Below are positions 1 to 11,305 of a stretch of DNA of 64,000 nucleotides, piece by piece (within the stretch, counting starts at the first letter, position 1; each line of letters opens with the position of its first letter). Where the stretch lies: positions 62,001 through 126,000 of the forward strand of contig NZ_LZDE01000347.1 of NCBI RefSeq assembly GCF_002009015.1, given 5' to 3'. This DNA comes from Microbulbifer mangrovi (GTDB lineage: Bacteria > Pseudomonadota > Gammaproteobacteria > Pseudomonadales > Cellvibrionaceae). The position numbers were made by a program, and so were the translations under genes. A model generated the notes under the pieces. That model saw only the letters and a list, made by a program, of their open reading frames with translations, was not told the DNA's origin and made no database searches.

Positions 1-670
1 AGTTGTGCCAGTAACCCACCAGCGCATGTTTCGGCAGCAGGCCACTGTTTCCACCGGAGGAAGAACCACCGGAAGAGCTGGATGAGCCGGAACTACCGGA
101 GGAGGAACTGGAGCCACCACTGGACGAGCTGCTGGAGGAAGAACTGCCACAGTCCCCTACCTGGCTCCAGGCATCACCCCAATGTGCACCGACACCCGGC
201 TCATAGGCCCAGGCGGCCTCGGAAGAACACCAGCCGGCGATATTGCACTGGAATTCCAGCCCTACATTCTGCACCAGCTGTCCGGTCGCGTAGCTGGTAC
301 CCGCAACATATTGCACAGAGGTACAGGATCCGCCACCGGATCCACCGCTTGAGCTCGAGGAGCTCGAAGAAGACGAGGAACTGGAAGAAGAGCTTGAAGA
401 GGAACTGGAGGAACTGGAAGACGAGCCAGACGATGAACCGCCGTCACAGGCACCCTCGTATTTCCAGTGCGCCCAGGTCCCGGAGTGGGTTACCGGGTCA
501 TTATTCTGCGTCCAGTAATTTGCGGTATACGCATTGCCCAGGTGCTTGACCGAGTTACCGCCCACATAGATGGCGCTGGCTTCCCAGTCCGGACGCGCGG
601 AGCAGTCTACCGCTGCGGCCTCGAAGGAGAATAGCCCAAGCGCAAGCAGGCCAAGTAATTGCCTTTTCAT
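1..670 (-). CDS. Secreted GH18-type chitinase, N-terminal part (cut by window edge)
   Basis: The reading frame starts with a short signal peptide (MKRQLLGLLALGLFSFEAAA) and runs off the left edge. A first aromatic-rich module (WEAS..YVGG..W..) resembles CBM5/12 chitin-binding domains. It is followed by a run of about 26 serines, a second module of the same kind with cysteines, and another Ser/Gly linker. The last visible residues, LVGYWHN, match the first beta strand of GH18 chitinases of the ChiD/ChiC type, so the catalytic domain lies outside the window. Polyserine linkers between modules are typical of secreted enzymes of Saccharophagus, Microbulbifer and Cellvibrio. The neighbour downstream of its start is another chitinase on the same strand, separated by a terminator. 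The GH18 assignment rests on a few residues; the chitin-binding part is firmer. Confidence 0.75.
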   Translation of the reverse strand, partial: MKRQLLGLLALGLFSFEAAAVDCSARPDWEASAIYVGGNSVKHLGNAYTANYWTQNNDPVTHSGTWAHWKYEGACDGGSSSGSSSSSSSSSSSSSSSSSSSSSSSSSSGGSGGGSCTSVQYVAGTSYATGQLVQNVGLEFQCNIAGWCSSEAAWAYEPGVGAHWGDAWSQVGDCGSSSSSSSSSGGSSSSSGSSGSSSSSGGSSSGGNSGLLPKHALVGYWHN

Positions 671-721
671 ATCTATTTCCTGATTTTTTGGAAGTCTGTA
701 GAAAAGAATTTCGAAAAGAAC

Positions 722-743
722 AGAGGGCGCCGTAGCGCCCCCT
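722..743 (-). terminator. Rho-independent terminator of the GH18 chitinase chiA
   Basis: A 9-bp GC-rich stem (AGGGGGCGC/GCGCCCTCT on the minus strand) closed by a stable UACG tetraloop lies 17 bases after the chiA stop and is followed by an imperfect T tract. It separates chiA from the partial chitinase gene. Confidence 0.65.
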
Positions 744-759
744 GTGTACTGCTTACTGC

Positions 760-3630
<2,871 letters not shown>

Positions 3631-3814
3631 TCACCTTGTCGTTATCTTTTATGGATCAGGATCTATCAAAGGGGGCAGCGGTGTGATGTATCCGTCAAAC
3701 CTCGACGGGCAGCGCTGCCCCCGATTGAACGGCATTCAAAAACATCTCTATGCCGGTACATCTAATCTGTTACTGCGAACAGGTACCTCAAATTTCCCCA
3801 ACCGTGGCCGGGCC

Positions 3815-3832
3815 AATGACACCGCTGTCATT
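3815..3832. promoter_or_regulatory. LacI-family-type operator, copy 1 (chiA upstream)
   Basis: AATGACACCGCTGTCATT is a palindrome with arms AATGACA/TGTCATT around a CG centre. Operators of this form are bound by LacI-family regulators, and NagR of that family controls chitin/GlcNAc genes in related bacteria. The assignment to NagR is inference; no lacI gene is in the window. Confidence 0.65.
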
Positions 3833-3844
3833 TTTAACGAAAAT

Positions 3845-3860
3845 ATGACAGCGGTGTCAT
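3845..3860. promoter_or_regulatory. LacI-family-type operator, copy 2 (chiA upstream)
   Basis: ATGACAGCGGTGTCAT repeats the core of copy 1 in the reverse orientation, with centres about 28 bp (just under three helical turns) apart. Paired sites on one DNA face suggest cooperative binding upstream of chiA. Confidence 0.65.
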
Positions 3861-4377
3861 TACTTTTTCACGATACCCTGCTCTGCCCTGATTTGACCAG
3901 CCCCGGAGAGGCAGTCTTGAGAGGTGAGTCACATCGGGAATTCAGATTCTGGCGCCGAAATCCCGCTTCAGGCTGTAGATAAGACATTTAGAAAGCACGT
4001 TTTCGGTAGGCAAAAAGAAAAGCGGCCGATGAAAATCGACCGCTTCGCCCCTATTTACCCAATCAAGCTGACTGAAACTTCCCGCTCTTTCACTCGCTGA
4101 AATCAATCAATTTCAGATCAGTGGTCACCCGCTGTGGGCCTATTTACGGTCATGTTCAGTCTCCGTTACGGACCGCTTTTTGTTGGCACTCCACCTCGTC
4201 TCGCGATGGGGGAGTCTTCCCGGGACTGTTACCAGTTTAGGATCGCGCGGCTCCACCCCAAACTTTTTTCTCATTTTTCCCCACCCGCACATTTTGTCCC
4301 GCGATCCGGATGGGGAGGGACAGGGCGCGACCATACACTCCTCCAGCGATATCCGAGAAAATGTAGATGGAGTATTT

Positions 4378-4644
4378 ATGCAGTTGCAGACTCTCAAACA
4401 TGCTGGATTGGCCTCCGCCCTGGCGCTGTCACTGACCGCTGGCGGATGTGCCAATATGAGCGATACCGACCGCCGGGTAGGTACCGGTATTGGGATTGGT
4501 GCTGTTACCGGCGCCCTGGTGACCGGTAGACCCGGAGGCGCCGCTGTCGGCGCGGCACTCGGTGGGGCAGGTGGTTACCTGTATGACCGCGAGAAAAAAC
4601 GGCGCTACTACTACGACCGCTACGGTCGCCGGGTCTATCGCTGA
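4378..4644 (+). CDS. Small glycine-zipper lipoprotein
   Basis: An 88-residue protein with an N-terminal export signal ending in a lipobox-like TAGGC (Cys near residue 21), followed by a Gly/Ala-rich stretch of about 45 residues with GxxxG spacing (GTGIGIGAVTGALV, GGAAVGAALGG). The C-terminus is basic and tyrosine-rich. This matches the glycine-zipper 2TM (SlyB/OmpA-like Gly-zipper) envelope lipoproteins, which sit in or between membranes; the exact role is unknown. The start at 4378 has GGAG five bases upstream. A strong terminator follows at 4680. Confidence 0.8.
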   Translation: MQLQTLKHAGLASALALSLTAGGCANMSDTDRRVGTGIGIGAVTGALVTGRPGGAAVGAALGGAGGYLYDREKKRRYYYDRYGRRVYR

Positions 4645-4679
4645 ACACAGCGTATTGCACCGTTTAAGTAAAACCATAT

Positions 4680-4707
4680 GAGCCCCCGCCGGGGCTCATT
4701 GTTTTTT
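4680..4707 (+). terminator. Terminator of the glycine-zipper lipoprotein gene
   Basis: GAGCCCC/GGGGCTC stem with a CGCC loop, followed by ATTG and six T. It overlaps the 3' end of the convergent DUF3820 gene. Confidence 0.8.
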
Positions 4708-4911
4708 CAGGGGTTTGACCAGTCCCTCCAACCCTTCGATCTTAATCTCCAGCGTAATCGCCATCAGGTGGCCCAATCGCCCTTTGGGAAACTCCTTTTT
4801 GGCAAACCAGAGCAGATACTCCTCCGGCAAGTCGATCAAAGGCCGTCCCGCATACTTACCGAAAGGCATCTCGGTACGGGCAATATCTATCAGGTCCTGC
4901 TTTTCCAACAT
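4696..4911 (-). CDS. DUF3820 family protein
   Basis: A 71-residue protein beginning MLEKQDLIDIARTEMPFGKYAG and containing RPLIDLPEEYLLWFAKK..P.G.LG, the diagnostic core of DUF3820. The family is small, cytosolic and of unknown function, and is common in gammaproteobacteria. The start at 4911 gives the usual family length and has AGGAAA upstream; an in-frame ATG further upstream (5010) would add a 33-residue extension that does not look like the family. It converges on the lipoprotein gene and shares its terminator region. Confidence 0.85.
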   Translation of the reverse strand: MLEKQDLIDIARTEMPFGKYAGRPLIDLPEEYLLWFAKKEFPKGRLGHLMAITLEIKIEGLEGLVKPLKKQ

Positions 4912-5175
4912 CGTGTTTCCTGTACTACTTTTAACCATCCGCCAGTGATTTATCCCCTGAACCTTGAGGTACTGCAGCACCCGCATCGACATCTCATCGG
5001 CTTCCGGCACACATTCTACACTGTGAGTAACTTATCCCACCGAAAGTACCACTGGCCGCAGAAGTAATTCTGACGCCAGCGGTTCTGTGGCAGCATCTGG
5101 TTACATGGCCGCCTCTGCGGCCGTTCATTTTTTAACCGTCGCACATGATCCGACGCGCCCGCATAAGGAATTCGA

Positions 5176-7482
5176 GTGAACGATAAAAAGCTTCCCCACC
5201 GCCTGGGCCTGCCCCTCGGGCTCTCCCTCGCTATTGCCCTGCTGTCCGCCTGTAGTAAACCTGCGCAAGACGCAGCCACCGAGACCCCAGCGCCCAGTGC
5301 GAACGACAGTGCCGCCAGCGCTTCCGATACTGTATCCACCGAAGGAATGTGGATGCCCCGCCAGTTACCGGAAATTGGCAGTAAGCTTAAAGATCTCGGC
5401 CTGGAGCTGGATCCGAAAACCATGACCGACCTGACCCAGTTCCCGATGAACGCGGTGGTCAGTCTCGGCGGTTGCTCCGCATCCTTTGTCTCCCCCAAGG
5501 GACTGGTCGCCACCAACCACCACTGCGCCTACGGCTCCATCTCCTACAACTCCACCGAAGATAATGACCTGCTGGCCAACGGTTTTCTCGCCAAGACCCT
5601 GGAAGAAGAAGTGCCCGCAGCCCCGGGCTCACGCATTTACGTTACTGTGGATATGCAGGAAGTCACCGACAAGGTGAAAAGCAAGCTCAGTGATGACATG
5701 GATGGCGCCACCCGCTTCAAGGCGATTGAAGACGCAGAAAAAGCGCTGGTGGCAGACTGTGAATCCGACCCGGGTCACCGCTGCGAGGTCTACAGCTACT
5801 ACGGCGGTGCCAGCTACTACCTGATCAAACAGCTGGCCATTCGCGATGTGCGCCTGGTGCACGCTCCCGCCTCCTCCATCGGCAAGTTCGGTGGCGATAT
5901 CGACAACTGGATGTGGCCGCGCCATACCGGGGATTATTCCTTCCTGCGCGCCTATGTTGGCCCGGACGGGAAGCCCGCGGACTTTTCCAAAGACAACGTC
6001 CCCTACAAGCCCAAGCACCACCTGAAGGTTTCCACCAAGGGCCCACAGGAAGGCGATTTCGTGATGGTTGCCGGTTACCCGGGACGCACCAACCGCTATC
6101 GCACTGCCGTTGAGGTGAACAACAACTTCAACTGGTATTACCCCACCATGCAGAAAGTGCTGGCGGAGTGGTCCGAAGTCATTGGCAAAGCCACCGAAAA
6201 CAACAAGGATGCCGCACTCAAGTATGCGAGCCTGGTTGCCGGCCTGAACAACTACTCGAAAAACTTCACCGGCATGATGGAGGGCTACAATCGCAGCGAC
6301 CTGTTACAGCGCAAGCAGCGCCTGGAAAAAGACCTGCAGGCTTGGATTGAGGCCAATCCGGAATCCAAGAAAAAATACGCCTCAGTAATTGAAGACCTGC
6401 AAAAACTGATTGCCGAGCAACAGTCCACCCAGGAACGCGATATGCTGCTGGGTTACATGAGCCGCTCCTCAATGCTGAGCTCGGCACAGCGTCTGTACCG
6501 CCTGAGCCTGGAAAAGCAGAAGCCGAATATGGAACGCGAGCCCGGCTACCAGGACCGCGACATGACCCGCTTTACCGAGAGCATGAAGCGTATTGAGCGC
6601 AACTTTGCGCCCTCGGTAGACCAGGCCATCTGGACCTACTTTATCGAGCGTTACAACGCACTGCCGAAAAACCAGCACCTGGAGAGCTTCGACAAGTTCT
6701 TTGACGGAGAGCTGAGTGGCGACGCCCTGCAGCAGAAGCTGAGTGCGATGTACGAGAAAACCGGCCTTACCGAAACCGACACCCGACTCGAGTGGATGGA
6801 TAAATCCCCGGAAGATTTCCGCAACAGCGAAGATCCGTTCATCCAACTGGCGGTCGCCACTTATGATGACCGCTACGCGCTGGAGCAACACGACAAAATG
6901 ATGTCTGGCAAATTTGCCGAGCTCCGCCCGCAGTACATGGACCTGCTGATCGCCTACTACAACGAACAGGGTAAGCCGGTGTATCCGGATGCCAACAGCT
7001 CCCTGCGCCTGACCTACGGTCTGGTAAAAGGCTATACCCCACCCGCCGGTACCATCAAGGGCCCGGCAGATGGTAACGACGGTAAAGACAGCTTCGTTCC
7101 CTTCACTACCCTGCGCGGCATTGAAGCCAAGTACACCGGTGAAGATCCGTTCGATGCGCCACAGGCGGAACTGGATGCGATCAAAAACAAGGACTACGGT
7201 CGCTTCTACGATGAGAAACTGGACTCGGTTCCGGTCAATTTTCTGACTACGGTGGACATCACCGGCGGCAACTCCGGCTCCGCCACCATGAACAGCAAGG
7301 GTGAACTGATCGGACTGGTATTTGACGGTACCTATGACAGCATCAATGCTGACTGGGACTTCAACGACAACACCCGCGCCATCCATGTCGATGTGGAATA
7401 CATGCTGTGGGTAATGGAAAAAGTTGACCACGCAGATAATCTGCTGGAAGAGATGGGCGTTGCGGAAAAGGCCAGTAACTAA
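5176..7482 (+). CDS. S46 family peptidase (dipeptidyl-peptidase 7/11 type) lipoprotein
   Basis: A 768-residue exported serine exopeptidase that should remove dipeptides from peptide N-termini in the periplasm or at the outer membrane. The N-terminus has a signal with lipobox LLSAC followed by a low-complexity Ala/Ser/Thr spacer. The chymotrypsin-like halves carry TNHHC (residues 113-117), a DIDNWMWPRHTGD block holding the Asp, and GGNSGS with the nucleophile Ser700; the helical insert typical of S46 lies between (about 330-560). The start is GTG at 5176 with AAGGAA upstream. S46 peptidases are known from Bacteroidetes and from Xanthomonadales/Alteromonadales-type bacteria. The residue that decides between hydrophobic (DPP7) and acidic (DPP11) specificity cannot be placed safely by eye. 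A terminator follows directly. Confidence 0.93.
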   Translation: MNDKKLPHRLGLPLGLSLAIALLSACSKPAQDAATETPAPSANDSAASASDTVSTEGMWMPRQLPEIGSKLKDLGLELDPKTMTDLTQFPMNAVVSLGGCSASFVSPKGLVATNHHCAYGSISYNSTEDNDLLANGFLAKTLEEEVPAAPGSRIYVTVDMQEVTDKVKSKLSDDMDGATRFKAIEDAEKALVADCESDPGHRCEVYSYYGGASYYLIKQLAIRDVRLVHAPASSIGKFGGDIDNWMWPRHTGDYSFLRAYVGPDGKPADFSKDNVPYKPKHHLKVSTKGPQEGDFVMVAGYPGRTNRYRTAVEVNNNFNWYYPTMQKVLAEWSEVIGKATENNKDAALKYASLVAGLNNYSKNFTGMMEGYNRSDLLQRKQRLEKDLQAWIEANPESKKKYASVIEDLQKLIAEQQSTQERDMLLGYMSRSSMLSSAQRLYRLSLEKQKPNMEREPGYQDRDMTRFTESMKRIERNFAPSVDQAIWTYFIERYNALPKNQHLESFDKFFDGELSGDALQQKLSAMYEKTGLTETDTRLEWMDKSPEDFRNSEDPFIQLAVATYDDRYALEQHDKMMSGKFAELRPQYMDLLIAYYNEQGKPVYPDANSSLRLTYGLVKGYTPPAGTIKGPADGNDGKDSFVPFTTLRGIEAKYTGEDPFDAPQAELDAIKNKDYGRFYDEKLDSVPVNFLTTVDITGGNSGSATMNSKGELIGLVFDGTYDSINADWDFNDNTRAIHVDVEYMLWVMEKVDHADNLLEEMGVAEKASN

Positions 7483-7510
7483 TTTCTGCAAATCCAACAC
7501 CTTTCGCGAA

Positions 7511-7534
7511 AAGCCGGCTACTGCCGGCTTTTTT
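7511..7534 (+). terminator. Terminator of the S46 peptidase gene
   Basis: Perfect 8-bp stem AAGCCGGC/GCCGGCTT with a TACT loop, followed by a T run, 28 bases after the stop codon. Confidence 0.9.
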
Positions 7535-7737
7535 ATGCCCGCCCGAAAACTTCGTAGATAACCAGCACTGGTAGCCGCTCATTTTGTGACTCGATTAACG
7601 TTTCATACTCCTCGGTAAGCTTCCCACCTTTCATCCCCTTGAAATCAAAATGTGCGCACACATGTCATACACAGCAGCACATACTGCATGCTATTGCACG
7701 CAGCACAGAATCCACCCGACCTGAAAGGAGCAACCTT

Positions 7738-7935
7738 ATGGATTTCTTGAAAAAATTGAGCGTCATCGGATTTGCCGCACTACTGGTAACGGGTATCACT
7801 GCCTGTGAAAAGGAGTCCGGCGCGGAGGAAGTAGGCGAAACCATTGACGAGACGGTCACCGACATGGGGAATGCCGTGGAAGACGCCTGTGAAGATGTGA
7901 AAGAAAAAGCCGGCGTAGAGGACCAGGACTGCTAA
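7738..7935 (+). CDS. Small acidic lipoprotein
   Basis: A 65-residue protein with a signal peptide and lipobox (TGITAC, Cys at 23) and a short, very acidic mature part (EEVGETIDETVTDMGNAVED...) with two further cysteines near the end. A strong Shine-Dalgarno sequence AAAGGAG ends eight bases before the ATG at 7738. It resembles the entericidin-like and other tiny stress-induced envelope lipoproteins in size only; function unknown. A GC-rich hairpin without a clear T run follows at about 7952-7988. Confidence 0.75.
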   Translation: MDFLKKLSVIGFAALLVTGITACEKESGAEEVGETIDETVTDMGNAVEDACEDVKEKAGVEDQDC

Positions 7936-8014
7936 CCGACAAGCGGGCGGGGCTGGTTCGGACTCGTTTTGGTCGAGCCCGAACCGGCTGGCCTGATATG
8001 AAAATACGATAAAA

Positions 8015-8200
8015 TTAAAGCAATTCCGTTTTTACTTTACCGCACCGCTGGCAGCGGCATTCGGTAACCAGCTTTCCTCTCTTTACATCAAACTTCCGTT
8101 CCGTGACCACTTTCCACTTGTGGAATCCGTCGCGACACAGGCTGCTGCCCTTGTGTTTTTCCCACGCAGTTTTTCGCTTGAATGGCAGTACGTCCCCCAT
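8015..8200 (-). CDS. Small conserved protein with a CxxC zinc-ribbon-like motif
   Basis: A 61-residue basic protein with C..GFHKW, then a C-terminal ECRCQRCGKVKTE in which Cys/His spacing suggests a small metal-binding ribbon. Similar short proteins with the pattern KHKG..LC..G.HKW..........RC..CG.. occur in Alteromonadales-type genomes as hypothetical proteins. The start at 8200 has GGAG seven bases upstream. Function unknown; it may bind nucleic acid or zinc. Confidence 0.6.
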   Translation of the reverse strand: MGDVLPFKRKTAWEKHKGSSLCRDGFHKWKVVTERKFDVKRGKLVTECRCQRCGKVKTELL

Positions 8201-8272
8201 AAGGGTCTCCAGTATATTTTCTCGCTGGTTCGGCTAAAGTCAGTGCTGCCCCTTGCGGTAAGACAGCATTGT

Positions 8273-8755
8273 CTACAGCACACCATCCCTTCTCACCCAG
8301 CCATGATAAAGCGCCCCGGCAATATGCAACAGCACCAGTGCCATAAGCCCGAGTGCAAAAACGCCGTGTACCTCCCGCAGAAGGCCATAGGCATCCAGGT
8401 TAATCGGCAAAACTGTGGGCAAGGCAAATTGTCCGAAAAATGTAAGGGGGCGACCGGCTGCATTTTGCATCAGATAATCGCTGGCAGGTAGCGCAATCAT
8501 TGCCGCATACAGTAGTAGATGGCTGAGCCTTGCAATAAAGCGTTGCGCGCCTGGCAAGTCACCCGGGAGGGACGGCACTGCGCTACCAAGGCACACCACA
8601 ACCCGGAAAACTACTGCGATAAAGGCAATGATCCCAAATGACTTGTGCATAGAGAGCAGTGTGGGTTGCCAGGGTTCAAGGCTGCGCACCATGAGCAAAC
8701 CGGCAAATAGTGCCTCGCAAAGTAGACTAAACCACCCATCTTCATTGCATCGACC
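8273..8755 (-). pseudogene. Cytochrome b561, 5'-truncated (probable pseudogene)
   Basis: The frame encodes the last three transmembrane helices of a CybB-type cytochrome b561, a di-heme membrane electron carrier. Visible family landmarks are LLSMHKSFGIIAF, RLSHLLLYAAMIALP.SDYLM..AAG.PL.FFG, REVHGVFA and LLHIAGALYHGWVRRDGVL. The first helix with its heme-ligating His-Trp is missing: upstream of LLCEALFAGLLMV the frame shows no HW motif and meets a stop at about 8757, where the adjoining divergent marR remnant begins. The first in-frame ATG (8698) lies inside the expected first helix. The C-terminus also stops a few residues early. A deletion that removed the shared promoter region and the 5' end is the simplest reading. 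Confidence 0.7.
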
Positions 8756-8758
8756 TCA

Positions 8759-9194
8759 TTGCCTGAACTGGACACCCGTTCCATGGCGCTGATCGGCCGT
8801 TTACAGCTGGTGCACAAGCATATGAGCCAAGGGATGTCGCAGACCTTCCGCCGCTACGGCCTGACCGATGCGGGGTTCGATGTCCAGGCCACACTGCTGC
8901 GCAGCGGACCACCACATACACTGACCCCGACACAGTTACTGGAGCAAATGCTGGTGACGCCCGGATCCATGACCAGCCGCCTGAACTCCCTGGAGAAACA
9001 GGGGCTCATCCGGGGGAGGTGAGTGTTGAGGATAGACGGGGCAGGCAGGTCGCCCTGACAAAAAAGGACGCGCGGTTATCAAAAAGGTGATGGCACAGCA
9101 TGTGGCCACTCAGGATAGCTTGTTAAGCGTATTCAACGAACGCGAGAAAACACAGTTTATAGAACTACTGCAAAGTTATCTTGCCCGCACGTAA
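8759..9194 (+). pseudogene. MarR family transcriptional regulator with two frameshifts
   Basis: The open part (8759-9022) reads as the first two thirds of a MarR regulator (DTRSMALIGRLQLVHKHM ... TPTQLLEQMLVTPGSMTSRLNSLEKQGLI). It then leaves the frame. The expected wing and C-terminus continue in other frames: EVSVEDRRGRQVALTKK after a missing base near the G run at 9012-9016, then AVIKKVMAQHVATQDSLLSVF up to the stop at 9194 after a second missing base near 9066. Two one-base losses plus the truncated b561 next door argue for a decaying gene pair, though homopolymer sequencing errors could explain the frameshifts. The apparent start is TTG at 8759, and the real start may have been lost with the upstream deletion. 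Confidence 0.75.
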
Positions 9195-9318
9195 TACGAT
9201 CATTGAAGCCACTTGAACGATGCGCAGCAATCTTGATTCCCGAAGAATCTCTCACTTCCGGCCCCAATTGATGCGACCTCACCCCGGTCGCATCCACACC
9301 CCCAATATCACCGGGATA

Positions 9319-11211
9319 TCAATTTTCGACCAATAAGGGCTGTGGCCGATCACTCACGGAATCAATACTACGCACAACTTTTGCTCCATTAGTCCAGGTC
9401 GCTTCCAGTTGCACGGGCTCTCCACAATTCCCCAAACCAAAATGGACAAAGCGGTTAAAACTGCGCTCGTAGCCCGCACCACTGGTCCCGACCCGACGGA
9501 TCTGATTTTGACCGCAAGCTGAAATTTTCACTATCCCGTCCAGCGCGGTGGTACCGGACACACTGTATTCAGCAAGATCCAGCGTCAGCTGTTTTCCAGT
9601 AGTTTGAGAGTGATTCTCGAACAGGTGCCATTTGCCACGCTCATTACCAAACAGCAGGTCCATCTTGCCGTCTTTGTTGAAATCCAGCGCCACACCGCCA
9701 AGACCCCATGCGGCCAGTTCACCGGAGACAATTTTGTGCCCCCGCGTACGCTGGAACTTGCCGTTGCCACCATTCAGATAGATCACCGATTCCGTTGGAG
9801 TAACCAGATTGCCACGCTGCACCAAAAACAAATCCTGGTAACCGTCGTTATCCAGATCCGCGACCACCGCGCCAGTGCTGTTCAACGGCACATCCAATCC
9901 TGCATCCTCAGAAATATCCACAAAGGTGCCGTTACGATTTTCCAGCAGCACTACACTCAAGGCAGCCCGGGTTAACTCTGCGCCCGGTGTCGGGTTCTGT
10001 GTGAGCCCCTGCACAACACCAGATGTCGGGGACCAGACATCGCCAGCGATCCGCCACTTCTGGTTGCCGATATAGCCTGCATACAGTCCCTGCTCCGCGC
10101 GGCCATCGGGCCAGCCCAGTGAATCACTGTTCACCAGCTTCAGAGTCTTGCCACTATGGGTTTCACCGGGGAACTGATACTGGTAAGACGATTCACCAAT
10201 ATAGATTTTACGATGGGGCCATGGGCTCTGGTAATTGACCAAGTCCAGTACATCGCCAAGTTTCAGGTCGAATTCAAAACCTTCACGGCGCACATAGAAA
10301 CCCCAGTTACCCGACTCTTCGTCATAGAAGGTCTCACCACTTTCAAACTCGTTGGCGCGGCTCAGGACGATATCAAAGTCGCCGTCATTGTCGAAATCGA
10401 TTTCTACAGCACTGGTGACGCCCTTGTACTTGCGAGGCAACTGACGGCTGGTGACATCCTCAAACTGGAAATTGCCTTTACCGTGGTGCAAAGATACCGG
10501 GCCATTGCCGTACAGCAACAGGTCCTGGTTACCGTCCCGGTCGAAGTCGGTGATCAGGGTTCGCTGACCGTCTCCCCTAACTTTGGCATCGAGTCGGCCT
10601 GCCAGCTCCAGGGTCCCATCCTGGGCGCTCCGATACAGGTAATTCTCACTCTCTCCTCGCTTTTCTTTGGAGGGAAACGCGAAGTTCAGTAGGTCTGCAG
10701 CGCCATCGTGGTCAATATCGGCAAACTGTACCGTGCGCCCACGCATGTTCACCAGTGGCTCGGGAAAATCAGCCAGGCGTTCAAAGTTCCGCTTATTATC
10801 CACGCGGTATATGATCGAGTTCCGCGCGTTTGTTCCAGAGCCACCTCCGCGGGCTACGATAACTTCCAGCGCGCCATCCCGGTCAAAGTCGGCCACGGAC
10901 ACACCGTGGGAATCTCCCATCAACAGGTCGAATGGTGCTCCGTATTCACCCTCGTTATTCCACAGTACACGCAGTCCAAAGCCATGATCGTTAAGTATCA
11001 CATCTGGCCAGCCATCCTGATCCAGGTCGGCGACTACGGGCGCGCCCCACTTGCGCAGATTTTTCTGTTGGCTGAAAAACCCACTGGTGACGGACGAAAA
11101 ACTCACCGGTCCTTCATGGAGAGTCTCTCCGGCTGCTCCGGTATCGCAACCGAACAACGCCAGACCAGTCATTGCTAACAGGGCTTTTGCTATTTTTTTC
11201 TGAGTAAACAT
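9319..11211 (-). CDS. FG-GAP/VCBS repeat lipoprotein with C-terminal UnbV/ASPIC domain
   Basis: A 630-residue exported lipoprotein (lipobox LALFGC, Cys 22). Most of it is a beta-propeller-like array of FG-GAP/VCBS repeats with calcium-type loops (DLDQDGWPD, DFDRDGALE, DIDHDGAAD, DFDRDGNQD, DFDNDGDFD, DLDNDGYQD, DFNKDGKMD). The last 70 residues (GTTALDGIVKISACG...GLGNCGEPVQLEATW.NG) match the UnbV/ASPIC module. Such proteins are frequent in marine polysaccharide loci, where surface glycan binding is presumed; no catalytic residue is evident. It is the last gene of the 9.3-15.8 kb string and stands behind a terminator at 11224. A clear paralogue of the same architecture is at 40319-42280. Confidence 0.88.
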   Translation of the reverse strand: MFTQKKIAKALLAMTGLALFGCDTGAAGETLHEGPVSFSSVTSGFFSQQKNLRKWGAPVVADLDQDGWPDVILNDHGFGLRVLWNNEGEYGAPFDLLMGDSHGVSVADFDRDGALEVIVARGGGSGTNARNSIIYRVDNKRNFERLADFPEPLVNMRGRTVQFADIDHDGAADLLNFAFPSKEKRGESENYLYRSAQDGTLELAGRLDAKVRGDGQRTLITDFDRDGNQDLLLYGNGPVSLHHGKGNFQFEDVTSRQLPRKYKGVTSAVEIDFDNDGDFDIVLSRANEFESGETFYDEESGNWGFYVRREGFEFDLKLGDVLDLVNYQSPWPHRKIYIGESSYQYQFPGETHSGKTLKLVNSDSLGWPDGRAEQGLYAGYIGNQKWRIAGDVWSPTSGVVQGLTQNPTPGAELTRAALSVVLLENRNGTFVDISEDAGLDVPLNSTGAVVADLDNDGYQDLFLVQRGNLVTPTESVIYLNGGNGKFQRTRGHKIVSGELAAWGLGGVALDFNKDGKMDLLFGNERGKWHLFENHSQTTGKQLTLDLAEYSVSGTTALDGIVKISACGQNQIRRVGTSGAGYERSFNRFVHFGLGNCGEPVQLEATWTNGAKVVRSIDSVSDRPQPLLVEN

Positions 11212-11223
11212 TGGCTAACACCT

Positions 11224-11260
11224 AAAAAAACGGCCACCGAAATCAAATTTGGGTGACCGT
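11224..11260 (-). terminator. Terminator between sulfatase and FG-GAP/UnbV gene
   Basis: On the minus strand, a 9-bp stem (ACGGTCACC/GGTGGCCGT, one G-T wobble) is followed by seven T. It would limit read-through from the two sulfatases into the UnbV gene. Confidence 0.75.
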
Positions 11261-11305
11261 GGGAGTTAAGACTTACATCTATCGGGATCTTCAAATTCTG
11301 ACGGG

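Noticed and set aside
340-450. Short tandem repeats that could suggest a repeat array or CRISPR
   Set aside because: They are serine codons (TCC, AGT, TCG, AGC) of a linker, without regular repeat-spacer organisation.
82-549. Plus-strand open frame over the polyserine region
   Set aside because: The minus strand encodes chitin-binding modules and serine linkers; the plus frame is an Arg/Ser-rich shadow.
4012-4046. Hairpin AAGCGG.CGAT/ATCG.CCGCTT with a T-rich tract on the minus strand
   Set aside because: It looks like a minus-strand terminator, but no minus-strand gene precedes it; left unannotated as a feature.
4140-4454. Minus-strand open frame upstream of the glycine-zipper gene
   Set aside because: No start signal, no recognisable composition, and it overlaps the promoter and start of a well-supported small gene.
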